From positions 1 through 21,806 of the forward strand of contig CALBPV010000047.1 in NCBI GenBank assembly GCA_937899265.1: 21,806 bases of DNA, in the 5' to 3' direction. Every line of letters starts with the position of its first letter. Position 1 is the stretch's first letter. This document shows, one piece after another, positions 14,801 through 21,806 of the stretch. Source of the DNA: an uncultured Bacteroidales bacterium. GTDB lineage: Bacteria; Bacteroidota; Bacteroidia; Bacteroidales; UBA3663. The notes below the pieces were generated by a model, which ran no database searches, had not been told where the DNA came from, and saw only the letters and a program-made list of their open reading frames with translations. The position numbers were made by a program, and so were the translations under genes.

Positions 14801-15925
14801 ATGAAAAAGTCATTCCTTTTCACTTTGGCCATCTGCTTGGCCACCCCGACATGGGCCGAAACACCCGAAGAATCGTCTGAACTCGAGAGTGAAGGTTCGG
14901 GCTTCGTCACCTCAGCTCTCAACAACGCCATCGAATCGGCATGGGCTGCAGCTCCGCAGAACAGCACATCCGCCTCCTCATCCCTGCAGTACGGTCGCAA
15001 GGTCACGGGCTTTGCGTCGGCCCCGAAGTTCGGAGGCTACTACATCGGCAAGTATGAATACAGCGACCGCGACGCAGCAAAGGGCGGCAGCGGGTTCTCC
15101 CAGCGCCTCATTCGCGCCTATGTGGACGGCACCATCCTCAACGACTTCAAGTATCGCATCCAAGTCCAAATCAACAACGACAAGTTCCACATGAAGGATG
15201 TCTTCATCGAGTGGCAGCGATACGACTTCGCCCGCATCAAGGTCGGACAGTTCAAACGCGCCTTCGGCTTCGAGAACCCCATGAACCCCTGGGACATCCT
15301 CTCCGGCGACTACTCCTATTTCACCAAAAAGATGACAGCCGACTACAAGGGAGACACCTGGGGCGGCGGCGGTCGTGACCAGGGCATCCAGGTGCAGGGC
15401 GACTTCCTCAAAATCGGACAGGACAACCACTACCTCATCCACTATCAGGCCGGTGTGTGGAACGGCGAGGGCATCAACAAGAGCGATGCCGACGGAAAAA
15501 AGGACTACATCGGAACCATCCAGTTCCAGCCCGTCAAGGGCCTCTTCATAGGCGCTTTCGGCTGGACAGGCGAAGCGGGCGGCGAAAAACGCGACAAATA
15601 TGCCTTCGGCTTCAAGTATGACGACAAGGCCGGATGGAGCGTGCGCGGCGAGTGGGGACACAACCACTACAGCAGCGGCAACGACGATGTCTGGTACATC
15701 GTAGGCGGCGTACCTGTCAACGACTGGTTCAAGGTCAATGCCCAGTATCAGACCTACCGTCCCGGAAAATCGTGGACCACCGCCCAATGCACCTACTCCA
15801 TCATCCCCGAGTTCCAAATCCACAAGAACCTGAAGCTTCAGTTGCAGTATAACTGGAACGATTTCCGCGCCACCTACGACAAACACTTCAACCAACTTTG
15901 CGCAGAGCTCTATTTCCGCTTCTGA
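14801..15925 (+). CDS. Outer-membrane porin of the OprO/OprP (phosphate-selective porin) family
   Basis: 374 aa. A clear signal peptide (MKKSFLFTLAICLATPTWA, cleavage after residue 19) is followed by an acidic Ser/Glu/Ala-rich stretch to about 60, then a beta-barrel from about 65 to 374 made of alternating polar/aromatic strands. Family-like landmarks are RLIRAYVDGTILNDFKYRIQ, VFIEWQRYDFARIKVGQFKRAFGFENPMNPWD and a C-terminal AELYFRF ending in Phe, the usual outer-membrane sorting residue. It should form a diffusion channel for anions or small charged solutes; selectivity is not predictable. It lies 72 nt after the exporter gene and no promoter motif was found in that gap. Its last 28 nt overlap the pectate lyase gene, so the two are probably translated together and may act on the same substrate. 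Confidence 0.85.
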   Translation: MKKSFLFTLAICLATPTWAETPEESSELESEGSGFVTSALNNAIESAWAAAPQNSTSASSSLQYGRKVTGFASAPKFGGYYIGKYEYSDRDAAKGGSGFSQRLIRAYVDGTILNDFKYRIQVQINNDKFHMKDVFIEWQRYDFARIKVGQFKRAFGFENPMNPWDILSGDYSYFTKKMTADYKGDTWGGGGRDQGIQVQGDFLKIGQDNHYLIHYQAGVWNGEGINKSDADGKKDYIGTIQFQPVKGLFIGAFGWTGEAGGEKRDKYAFGFKYDDKAGWSVRGEWGHNHYSSGNDDVWYIVGGVPVNDWFKVNAQYQTYRPGKSWTTAQCTYSIIPEFQIHKNLKLQLQYNWNDFRATYDKHFNQLCAELYFRF

Positions 15926-17865
15926 TTGCCGTCTGCGTCCTGCCCTCCACCGCTTGGGCGCAGTATGGACCGGTGGGATTCGTCAACTGCAACGATGGCG
16001 TGAACGGCATCACGGGCGGAAGCCCCGGTGAGGTCGTGAGAGTCCGCACCCGCGAAGAATTGGCACGCTACGCTTCCTCCGACCGACCCTGCACCGTCAT
16101 CGTGGAGGGCCGGCTGGAAGGTGACGGCCTCAACCGCCGCAAAGATGTGATTGAGGTGAACTCCGACAAAACCATCGTTGGTGTCAAAGGCGCTGAGCTG
16201 GCCGGCATCGGTCTCAACATCAGCGGCAAGAGCAACATCATCATCCGAAACCTCATCATCCACCACGCCGACCCTGACGGCATTGCCGCCCGCAACAGCC
16301 ACCACATCTGGGTGGACCATTGCGACATTTACAGCCGCGACGAACCTGACCGCGAAGACTGGGACGGACTGATAGACCTCACGGTGGGCAGCAGCTATCT
16401 CACCGTGAGCTATTGCCATATCCACGACCATCACAAAGCCTGCCTCCTCAACTCGGGTACCATGCACCGCGAGGACAACGGTCGCAACCGTGCCACCTAC
16501 CATCACAATGCCTTCGTCCGTACCGACCAACGCAATCCGCGCATCGGCTACGGCTTGGGGCACGTGTTCTGCAACTTGTATGAGGACATCGGCAACTACG
16601 CCATCGGCATGCACACCCAAGCCCGCGTGCTGTCGGAGCACAATTACTTTGGTCCGGGTGTCAAACGTCCGTTCTCCCAAATGTACGCCACGAGTACAGA
16701 CGATGCCTCATGTGCCTTCTTCGACGACAGGGGCAGTCACTTCTCCCGTCCCCTGCCCCAAGGATTCAAGTACCGCCCCACAGGCACCGATTTCGAGCCC
16801 GCCCTGTGGTATGACTACCGGTTTGCGCTCGACGACACCTCTGCTGTCCGAGAGCTCTTTCCGAATCAGACGGGGCCTCAGGAAGGATTGGAACACGAAC
16901 CTCTGTTGTGGCCCGGCAACGGAGCTGTCGGTCTGACTACAGATATCCGCCCGTTCTTCAGCCGCATCGAAAATCAGGTGAGCGCCACCGTCTTCTGGGG
17001 CTCTTCGCCCGATAGTCTGCGTCCCGTCAGCCTTGACACCATCCGTCTCCTGCCTGCCACGACCTATTGGTGGAAGGTGCGGGCCGTCAATCCCGACGGA
17101 GTCCACATTTCTCCCCTCTACCGTTTTACCACTGCTTCTGCCAAAGCGTCGCAACCCGCTCCTGCCGACGGCGAACAGAATGCACAACTGCGGGCAGCCG
17201 CTCCCGGGGACGGCCCCACCGTCCCGATGATTCTCCGTTGGCAGCCTGCCGCCAAGGCCCGTAGCTACAAAGTGTGGTTGTGGCCGGCCGACAACGAGAC
17301 AGACCTCCGTTTGGTGGCCATCACCACCGAAACCTCTTGTACCCCAGGACCGCTGCGCTACGGTCAGACCTACTGCTGGCGCGCCGACGTAGTGACCTCC
17401 GACGGCGAGACCCTCGAGGGTGACGTGTGGACCTTCTCGGCACCGGCCCGACCCGTTGGTCCCGGACGCACCGAGGCAGAACATTTGGCTCGCAGCGCCT
17501 ATGCCTACCTCGAACGGCAGGACGGCTCCTGGTTCCGCGCCGGCAACGACAGCGTCACTGTGGGCGAAGCCGGTCCCGGATCGCTCACAGGCGTATGGAA
17601 CGGACCCGGCGGAAGCTACCGCATCAGCATCGACTATTACGACGAGAAATCCGGACAGGCTTCCTTTTGGTTCTATATCAACGACCGCGAGGTGGACTTC
17701 TGGACCGGAGAACGCCAAAACGGAATGAAAACACGCATCGCGGGCGAAAACATCCCCCTCAATACCGGCGACCAACTGCGCCTCGACTTCTGCACGCAAG
17801 GCAAGATGCGTTGTCGCATCGACGGCATTTTCGTGGGTAGAGGTGACAAAAAACCGCAATTGTGA
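15898..17865 (+). CDS. PL1-family pectate lyase, multidomain, secreted (TTG start)
   Basis: 655 aa. The only start that preserves the signal peptide (RRALFPLLIAVCVLPSTAWA, cleavage near residue 21) is TTG at 15898, inside the porin gene; no ATG or GTG fits. A right-handed beta-helix domain covers about 40-310, with IWVDHC (137-142), DWDGLID (154-160) as calcium-site region, TVSYCHIHDHHKACLLNS (169-186) and RTDQRNPRIGYG (208-219) holding the candidate catalytic arginine (Arg212/Arg215). Two fibronectin-III-like stretches follow (about 360-418 and 438-520), then a beta-sandwich opening with TEAEHLARSAY and rich in aromatic residues (about 525-650), like a CBM6/35-type binding module. It should cleave pectate by beta-elimination in the periplasm or outside. 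There is no type IX tail. The gene is followed by a weak hairpin and the tig promoter. Confidence 0.88.
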   Translation: MRRALFPLLIAVCVLPSTAWAQYGPVGFVNCNDGVNGITGGSPGEVVRVRTREELARYASSDRPCTVIVEGRLEGDGLNRRKDVIEVNSDKTIVGVKGAELAGIGLNISGKSNIIIRNLIIHHADPDGIAARNSHHIWVDHCDIYSRDEPDREDWDGLIDLTVGSSYLTVSYCHIHDHHKACLLNSGTMHREDNGRNRATYHHNAFVRTDQRNPRIGYGLGHVFCNLYEDIGNYAIGMHTQARVLSEHNYFGPGVKRPFSQMYATSTDDASCAFFDDRGSHFSRPLPQGFKYRPTGTDFEPALWYDYRFALDDTSAVRELFPNQTGPQEGLEHEPLLWPGNGAVGLTTDIRPFFSRIENQVSATVFWGSSPDSLRPVSLDTIRLLPATTYWWKVRAVNPDGVHISPLYRFTTASAKASQPAPADGEQNAQLRAAAPGDGPTVPMILRWQPAAKARSYKVWLWPADNETDLRLVAITTETSCTPGPLRYGQTYCWRADVVTSDGETLEGDVWTFSAPARPVGPGRTEAEHLARSAYAYLERQDGSWFRAGNDSVTVGEAGPGSLTGVWNGPGGSYRISIDYYDEKSGQASFWFYINDREVDFWTGERQNGMKTRIAGENIPLNTGDQLRLDFCTQGKMRCRIDGIFVGRGDKKPQL

Positions 17866-17897
17866 TTCCCGAAGGGAGTTTTATCTCAATTTTTTTG
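17866..17897 (+). terminator. Weak intrinsic terminator after the pectate lyase gene
   Basis: A 5-bp stem TTCCC (17866-17870) / GGGAG (17874-17878) with a GAA loop begins at the base after the stop and is followed by a T-rich stretch (TTTTATCTCAATTTTTTT). The stem is short, so termination may be partial; readthrough into tig is possible. Confidence 0.4.
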
Positions 17898-17904
17898 CTT
17901 TTTA

Positions 17905-17936
17905 TTTGGCTATGTGGAAAAAAAACGCTATCTTCG
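17905..17936 (+). promoter_or_regulatory. Bacteroidetes-type promoter of tig
   Basis: TTTG (17905-17908), 20 nt with an A-run in the spacer, then TATCTTCG (17929-17936), which differs from TAnnTTTG at one position. The predicted start at about 17943 leaves a leader of about 50 nt before the trigger factor ATG. Confidence 0.65.
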
Positions 17937-17991
17937 CGCCGCAAAAATTTGCAAATTCAATAAAAACAATATCATAAATTAAGTAAGCAAG

Positions 17992-19350
17992 ATGAATATC
18001 ACAAAGCAAGTGATTGATGACGTCAACATCGTGTTGGCTGTCGAAATCGAGAAGGCCGACTATGCCGAGGATGTCGAGAAGCAACTCAAGAGCCTCCGCA
18101 AGCGCCTCAACATGCCCGGGTTCCGCAAGGGTATGGTTCCCATGGGATTGGTGAAGAAAATGTACGGCCAAAGTGTCGTTGCCGACGAGGTGAACCGCCT
18201 CATCAACGACAGCATGTATAAGTATATCCAGGAAAACCAGCTCAACGTCTTGGGCGAGCCTATGATTAACGGCGAGCAGCAGCCCGTGGACTTCGACAAA
18301 GAAGAGAAGTTCACCGTCAAGTTCGACATCGCCCTCGCTCCCGAATTCAAACTCAAGACCGACAAGAGCGTCAAGGTGACCAACTACACCATCAAAGTCG
18401 ATGACGCAATGGTCAATACAGAGGTAGCCCGTCTCCAGAACCAGTTCGGCAAGGAAGTTGTTGCCGATGACGTGGAAGAGAACGACATTGTGAAGGGCGA
18501 CATCTGCGAGCTCAATGCCGATGGAACCCTCAAGGAGGATGGTCTCCGTGCCGACAATACGACCGTTTATCCCCGCTTCATGAAGGACGAGGACGAGAAA
18601 AAGAAGTTCGTGGGAGCCAAGAAACTCACGTCTGTCGATTTCAACCCCGCCAAGGCTTGGGAGAATGCCTCCGAATTCGCATCTGTGCTCCAGCGCAAGA
18701 AGGACGAAGTGGAGGGCGTGACTGCCGATTTCCGCTTCACCATCACCGAAATCAAACGTCATCAGGATGCCGCCCTCGACGAGGAACTCTACAAGGCCGC
18801 TTTCGGCGAGGACTGCACTACCGAGACCCTCTTCAAGGATCGCATCCGTGAAAGCATCGCCGCATCGCTCCGCAACGAAACCGAATACAAACTCAATCGC
18901 GACATTCAGAGCGCCCTCAAGAAGCAGGTGGGCAAGCTCACCTTCCCCGAGGAACGTCTCAAGGCATGGCTCCTCAAGCGCGATGAAAAGCGCGATGCAG
19001 CCAAGCTTGACGAGGAGTTCCCCCGCATGCTCGAGGACCTCACTTGGCAGCTCATCGAGGAGAAGATTGTCCGTGACCAGAAGATAGAGGTTACCGAGGA
19101 CGACATCAAGCAGGAGGCCAAGTATGTCATCATGGGACAAATCATGCAGTACGGCTTGAGCCAGCTCCCCGACGAGATGATTGACAACTGGGTCGCTCAG
19201 GCTCTCAAGGACGACAAGCAGCGTCCCCAGCTCCGCGATCAGGCCGTGAGCCGCAAGATTTTTGCCTACCTCCGCGAAGCACTCACCCTCACCAAGAAGG
19301 AGGTTACCATGGAGGAATTCGGCAAAATCATGCAGGAAGACAACAAATAA
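17992..19350 (+). CDS. tig: Trigger factor (ribosome-bound chaperone/peptidyl-prolyl isomerase)
   Basis: 452 aa, the usual length. The N-terminal ribosome-binding domain (about 1-140) holds the signature MPGFRKGMVP (41-50), whose F-R-K contacts ribosomal protein L23 at the exit tunnel. The middle (about 150-245) takes the place of the FKBP-like isomerase domain but is divergent, as in other Bacteroidetes, so isomerase activity is doubtful. The C-terminal part (about 250-450) is the helical, highly charged chaperone arm. It binds nascent chains in the cytosol. Codon use is strongly biased and GC-rich, fitting a highly expressed housekeeping gene. It has its own promoter and terminator, and faces the aldo/keto reductase gene tail to tail. 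Confidence 0.95.
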   Translation: MNITKQVIDDVNIVLAVEIEKADYAEDVEKQLKSLRKRLNMPGFRKGMVPMGLVKKMYGQSVVADEVNRLINDSMYKYIQENQLNVLGEPMINGEQQPVDFDKEEKFTVKFDIALAPEFKLKTDKSVKVTNYTIKVDDAMVNTEVARLQNQFGKEVVADDVEENDIVKGDICELNADGTLKEDGLRADNTTVYPRFMKDEDEKKKFVGAKKLTSVDFNPAKAWENASEFASVLQRKKDEVEGVTADFRFTITEIKRHQDAALDEELYKAAFGEDCTTETLFKDRIRESIAASLRNETEYKLNRDIQSALKKQVGKLTFPEERLKAWLLKRDEKRDAAKLDEEFPRMLEDLTWQLIEEKIVRDQKIEVTEDDIKQEAKYVIMGQIMQYGLSQLPDEMIDNWVAQALKDDKQRPQLRDQAVSRKIFAYLREALTLTKKEVTMEEFGKIMQEDNK

Positions 19351-19374
19351 CCCCGGTTCCCGTCGCCGTTTTGA

Positions 19375-19418
19375 CCGGCGGGTTCAGACAGGATAGTTTC
19401 CGCCGAACAACCCGCCGG
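19375..19418. repeat. Inverted repeat just after tig
   Basis: CCGGCGGGTT (19375-19384) and AACCCGCCGG (19409-19418) are perfect 10-bp inverted copies around a 24-nt loop; GTTCCCG (about 19356-19362) and CGGGAAC (19416-19422) can form an alternative outer stem. It lacks a T-run on either side, so it is more likely an mRNA 3'-end stabiliser or part of a compound terminator than a terminator by itself. Confidence 0.5.
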
Positions 19419-19436
19419 GAACATTCAAAACCAAAG

Positions 19437-19478
19437 CGAGGCGCACCCGTTCAAGGGATGCGCCTCGTTCTTTTCTTT
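19437..19478 (+). terminator. Strong hairpin terminator between tig and the aldo/keto reductase gene
   Basis: CGAGGCGCA (19437-19445) pairs with TGCGCCTCG (19459-19467), 9 bp, with an inner CCC/GGG extension, followed by TTCTTTTCTTT (19468-19478) on the plus strand. On the minus strand the stem is followed by CTTTGGTTTTG, so it may work in both directions for these convergent genes. Confidence 0.8.
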
Positions 19479-19503
19479 GGGGGCTGCGAACAGCCTCTGA
19501 CCT

Positions 19504-20889
19504 TCAGATTTTGAACTGCCGCAGGTTCTCGACAAAGCGGTCGATACGCTGCAGCTCGCGTGGGATGCGTATGTTCTGTGGGCAGTGGGGCGTGCAGGCT
19601 CCGCAGCCCACGCAGTGGTCTGCCTGACGCACCTTGGGCAGGGCGCGGTCGTAGCCTATCAGGTAGTTGCGGCGCAGACGGAAGTAGTCGGGATCCTCGT
19701 TGCTTCGGGGCACTCTGCCTTCGTTCACACATTTATTATAATAGTGGAATATGGTCGGAATGTCGATGCCGTAGGGACAGGGCATGCAGTACTGGCACTC
19801 GTTGCAGGCCACCGTGGGGTAGTGGAGGATGATCTGGGCCGTTTCCTCGAGGAACTCCAGTTCGTCATCGGACAACGGTTCGCAGGGCGAGAAGGTGCGT
19901 ATGTTGTCCTGTAGGTGCTCCATGTAGGTCATGCCGCTTAGAGCCGTGAGTACACCGGGCCAGTGGCCGCAGAAGCGGAAGGCCCATGAGGCAGCGCTGT
20001 CCTGGGGACGTTTCTCTTTGAGACGCTCTATCACATGGGTGGGCAGGTTGGAGAGGCGTCCACCGAGGAGGGGTTCCATGATGACGGCGGGTATGCCCAG
20101 TTTCTCCAGCTCGGTGTAGAGATAGACGGCATCCTGGTTGCGTTTGTTCTGCTCGTTACCGTGACGCCAATCGACGTAGTTCATCTGTATCTGGACGAAA
20201 TCCCAATGGTACTTGTCGTGCTGGGCGAGACACCAGTTGAAGACCTCCACATCGCCATGATAAGAGAAGCCGAGGTTGCGGATATGTCCCTTGACCCGTT
20301 CTTCCACCAGAAAGTCAAGCATTCCGTTGTCGAGATAGCGGGCCGAGAAATTCTCCATCCCGCCGCCGCCCACGGAGTGGAGCAGATAGTAGTCGATGGT
20401 ATCGACGCGCAGGTCTTCGAACGACTTGCGGTACATCTTTATCGACTCCTCGCGTTTGTATTGTTTCGGATTGAAGTTCGAGAGTTTGGTGGCCACGAAA
20501 TATTTGTCACGGGGATGGCGCGATAGAGCCGCACCGGTGGCCGGCTCGCAGAATCCCTTGAGATAGGCCGGCGAGCAGTCGAAATAGTTCACACCGTGTT
20601 CGATGGCGTAATCCACGAGGCGGTTGACCTGTTCCTGGTCAATCTGACCGTCCTTGCCCCAGGGCAGACGCATCATGCCGTAGCCCAGTAGCGACACCTT
20701 GTCGCCCGTATTGGGATTCGTGCGGTAGGTCATCTTGTCGGTGGGCACTTCGCGACTGACATCGACGGTACCCAGGGCACGCTGTACCTTCTCTTCTCCT
20801 CCGCAGTTTGCCAGCATGGCGGTTCCGGCCACAGCAGCTCCGCCCAAACCCAATTTCTTGAGAAAATCTCTACGATTGATTGTTTCCAT
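19504..20889 (-). CDS. Tat-exported aldo/keto reductase with C-terminal 2x[4Fe-4S] ferredoxin domain
   Basis: 461 aa. It begins with a twin-arginine signal (NRRDFLKKLGLGG, Arg6-Arg7) whose hydrophobic stretch ends in LANC (Cys29), so it may be a Tat-exported lipoprotein. The aldo/keto reductase barrel (about 52-340) keeps the catalytic tetrad: Asp104, Tyr109, Lys135, His171. A C-terminal extension carries two cluster motifs, CNECQYCMPCPYGIDIP (Cys362, 365, 368, 371) and CVGCGACTPHCP (Cys426, 429, 432, 436). The architecture is known in anaerobes and fits an oxidoreductase fed by iron-sulfur electrons rather than NADPH alone. The gene starts 6 nt after the polyferredoxin gene, which likely supplies the electrons. 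Its substrate is unknown. The tail-to-tail partner is tig. Confidence 0.9.
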   Translation of the reverse strand: METINRRDFLKKLGLGGAAVAGTAMLANCGGEEKVQRALGTVDVSREVPTDKMTYRTNPNTGDKVSLLGYGMMRLPWGKDGQIDQEQVNRLVDYAIEHGVNYFDCSPAYLKGFCEPATGAALSRHPRDKYFVATKLSNFNPKQYKREESIKMYRKSFEDLRVDTIDYYLLHSVGGGGMENFSARYLDNGMLDFLVEERVKGHIRNLGFSYHGDVEVFNWCLAQHDKYHWDFVQIQMNYVDWRHGNEQNKRNQDAVYLYTELEKLGIPAVIMEPLLGGRLSNLPTHVIERLKEKRPQDSAASWAFRFCGHWPGVLTALSGMTYMEHLQDNIRTFSPCEPLSDDELEFLEETAQIILHYPTVACNECQYCMPCPYGIDIPTIFHYYNKCVNEGRVPRSNEDPDYFRLRRNYLIGYDRALPKVRQADHCVGCGACTPHCPQNIRIPRELQRIDRFVENLRQFKI

Positions 20890-20895
20890 AGTGGT

Positions 20896-21806
20896 TTACA
20901 GTATTTTATGAACGGAATGCCCCTCCACATAGATGGCCGAGAACGGACGTGAAGGACAGAGATGTTCACAGGCGCCACAGCCAATGCAACGCGTCTCGTC
21001 AACGGCGGGAATCTTGGGCGACTCCTTGTCGTCGGGATCGGAGGGCACCATCTTGATGGCTCCGGCGGGACAATGGCGGGCGCAATTGCCGCAGGAGATG
21101 CCGTCGGTGTAGGGCAGACAGTTGTCAGCCACCCAGACGGCATGACCTATCTGGACGGATGCTTTCTCCTCGTGGCCGACGGGCAGAATAGCACCGGCGG
21201 GGCACACCTGCGAACAGCGGTTACATTCCGGCCGGCAGTGTCCGCGTTCGTAGCTCATCTCGGGCTGCATGAGATGCATTAGGTCGGTCGAAGGACGCAG
21301 CACGTCATTGGGGCACTCCGACACACAAAGCTGGCAACCAGTGCAGCGTTTGGTAAAATTGGACCACGACTGCGAGCCGGGAGGTGTGAGGGGGGTGGCT
21401 CTGTGGGGTGCTTTCTTGTCGAGCACGACAGCCAAACCTCCATCTACTGTCTTCTCCTCAGCTTTGAGCGCTGCTGTGGCCAACAGCGATGCGCCGCCCA
21501 TAAGGAACGCACGTCTTCCGCGGTCGGGTTGCGAATCTGCGGCAGGAGCCTGCTTGACAAAGGGTTTGTGCTTATGAAGTCCGTAGGTAAGAGCGCCGTG
21601 ACGACACTGTTCCAGACAGTTGAAACAGTCCACACAACGGGTGTGATCCACCTTCATCCCGTCAATGTCGATACAGGCGGCTTTACAATTCCGCTCACAG
21701 AGTTTGCAATGCTTGCACTTGTTCTCGTCGATGTGAATTTTAAAGAGCGAAAAGTTGGCAAGTGTGCCCAGCAGCGTTCCCACGGGACAGATGGTATTGC
21801 AATAGG
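20896..21806 (-). CDS. Membrane polyferredoxin (NapH/4Fe-4S binding family), partial at the 5' end
   Basis: The frame stays open to the right edge: codons before the GTG at 21783 read YCNTICPVGT, the C-x3-CP loop of NapH/NosR-like membrane proteins. The gene therefore starts outside the window and GTG 21783 is not its start. The visible part has two cluster motifs (CKHCKLCERNCK, CVDCFNCLEQCR), then RGRRAFLMGGASLLATAAL, an RR-containing hydrophobic segment, and then four more Cys-rich motifs (CTGCQLCVSECP, CNRCSQVCP, CGNCARHCP, CIGCGACEHLCP). The missing N-terminus is probably membrane helices. It likely passes electrons to the aldo/keto reductase encoded 6 nt downstream, ending in the periplasm. 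The internal RR motif suggests that the second half is moved by the Tat system. Confidence 0.87.
   Translation of the reverse strand, partial: YCNTICPVGTLLGTLANFSLFKIHIDENKCKHCKLCERNCKAACIDIDGMKVDHTRCVDCFNCLEQCRHGALTYGLHKHKPFVKQAPAADSQPDRGRRAFLMGGASLLATAALKAEEKTVDGGLAVVLDKKAPHRATPLTPPGSQSWSNFTKRCTGCQLCVSECPNDVLRPSTDLMHLMQPEMSYERGHCRPECNRCSQVCPAGAILPVGHEEKASVQIGHAVWVADNCLPYTDGISCGNCARHCPAGAIKMVPSDPDDKESPKIPAVDETRCIGCGACEHLCPSRPFSAIYVEGHSVHKIL

Noticed and set aside
21783..21783. GTG at 21783 as the start of the polyferredoxin gene
   Set aside because: The frame remains open to the window edge and the upstream codons encode the CNTICPVG motif of the NapH-like family, so the gene is simply cut off.

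Overview
The window reads as chromosomal DNA from a Bacteroidota bacterium, most likely a Prevotella-like member of the Bacteroidales. The evidence is: promoters of the Bacteroidetes form TTTG-N20-TAnnTTTG; few purine-rich Shine-Dalgarno sites; a C10 (streptopain/interpain) peptidase with a type IX-secretion-like tail; a Tat-signal aldo/keto reductase with a ferredoxin tail; and a divergent trigger factor. No rRNA, tRNA, insertion sequence, integrase or CRISPR array was seen.

Region 1 (1-10365, all minus strand) is a surface-glycan locus read right to left. It starts from a promoter near 10325-10356 and a leader of about 500 nt. The order is Wzm-type ABC-2 permease, guanine deaminase (guaD), xanthine phosphoribosyltransferase (xpt), Wzt-type ATPase with a C-terminal glycan-binding domain, GT8 glycosyltransferase, CDP-glycerol glycerophosphotransferase-like enzyme, AlbA_2/ATPase/winged-helix protein with a 24-unit repeat linker, GT2 glycosyltransferase, hexapeptide acyltransferase, and an O-antigen ligase/polymerase running off the left edge. 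Gaps are short or overlapping, so it is probably one operon. It fits ABC-transporter-dependent O-antigen or capsule synthesis, with a two-step purine salvage pair (guanine to xanthine to XMP) between the two exporter subunits.

Region 2 (10366-11484) holds a strong minus-strand terminator, a PaaI-like thioesterase gene, and about 540 bp of mostly non-coding DNA. That stretch carries a minus promoter, a broken flavodoxin-like gene start, another possible coding scrap and the plus-strand promoter of region 3.

Region 3 (11485-17865, plus strand) is a GC-richer cluster: a C10 cysteine peptidase without a visible propeptide, an MsbA-like exporter, an OprP/OprO-type porin, and a multidomain PL1 pectate lyase that starts at TTG inside the last codons of the porin gene. 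The trigger factor gene (tig) follows under its own promoter and ends at a hairpin terminator shared with convergent genes.

Region 4 (19504-21806, minus strand) is a redox pair: a membrane polyferredoxin (cut by the right edge) followed 6 nt later by a Tat-exported aldo/keto reductase with two [4Fe-4S] motifs. They look like an electron-transfer chain to a periplasmic oxidoreductase.

The features most worth a second look are the repeat-linker AlbA_2 protein coupled to a glycosyltransferase, the purine genes between wzm and wzt, the TTG/overlap start of the pectate lyase, the structured leader of the glycan operon, and the internal RR motif of the polyferredoxin.
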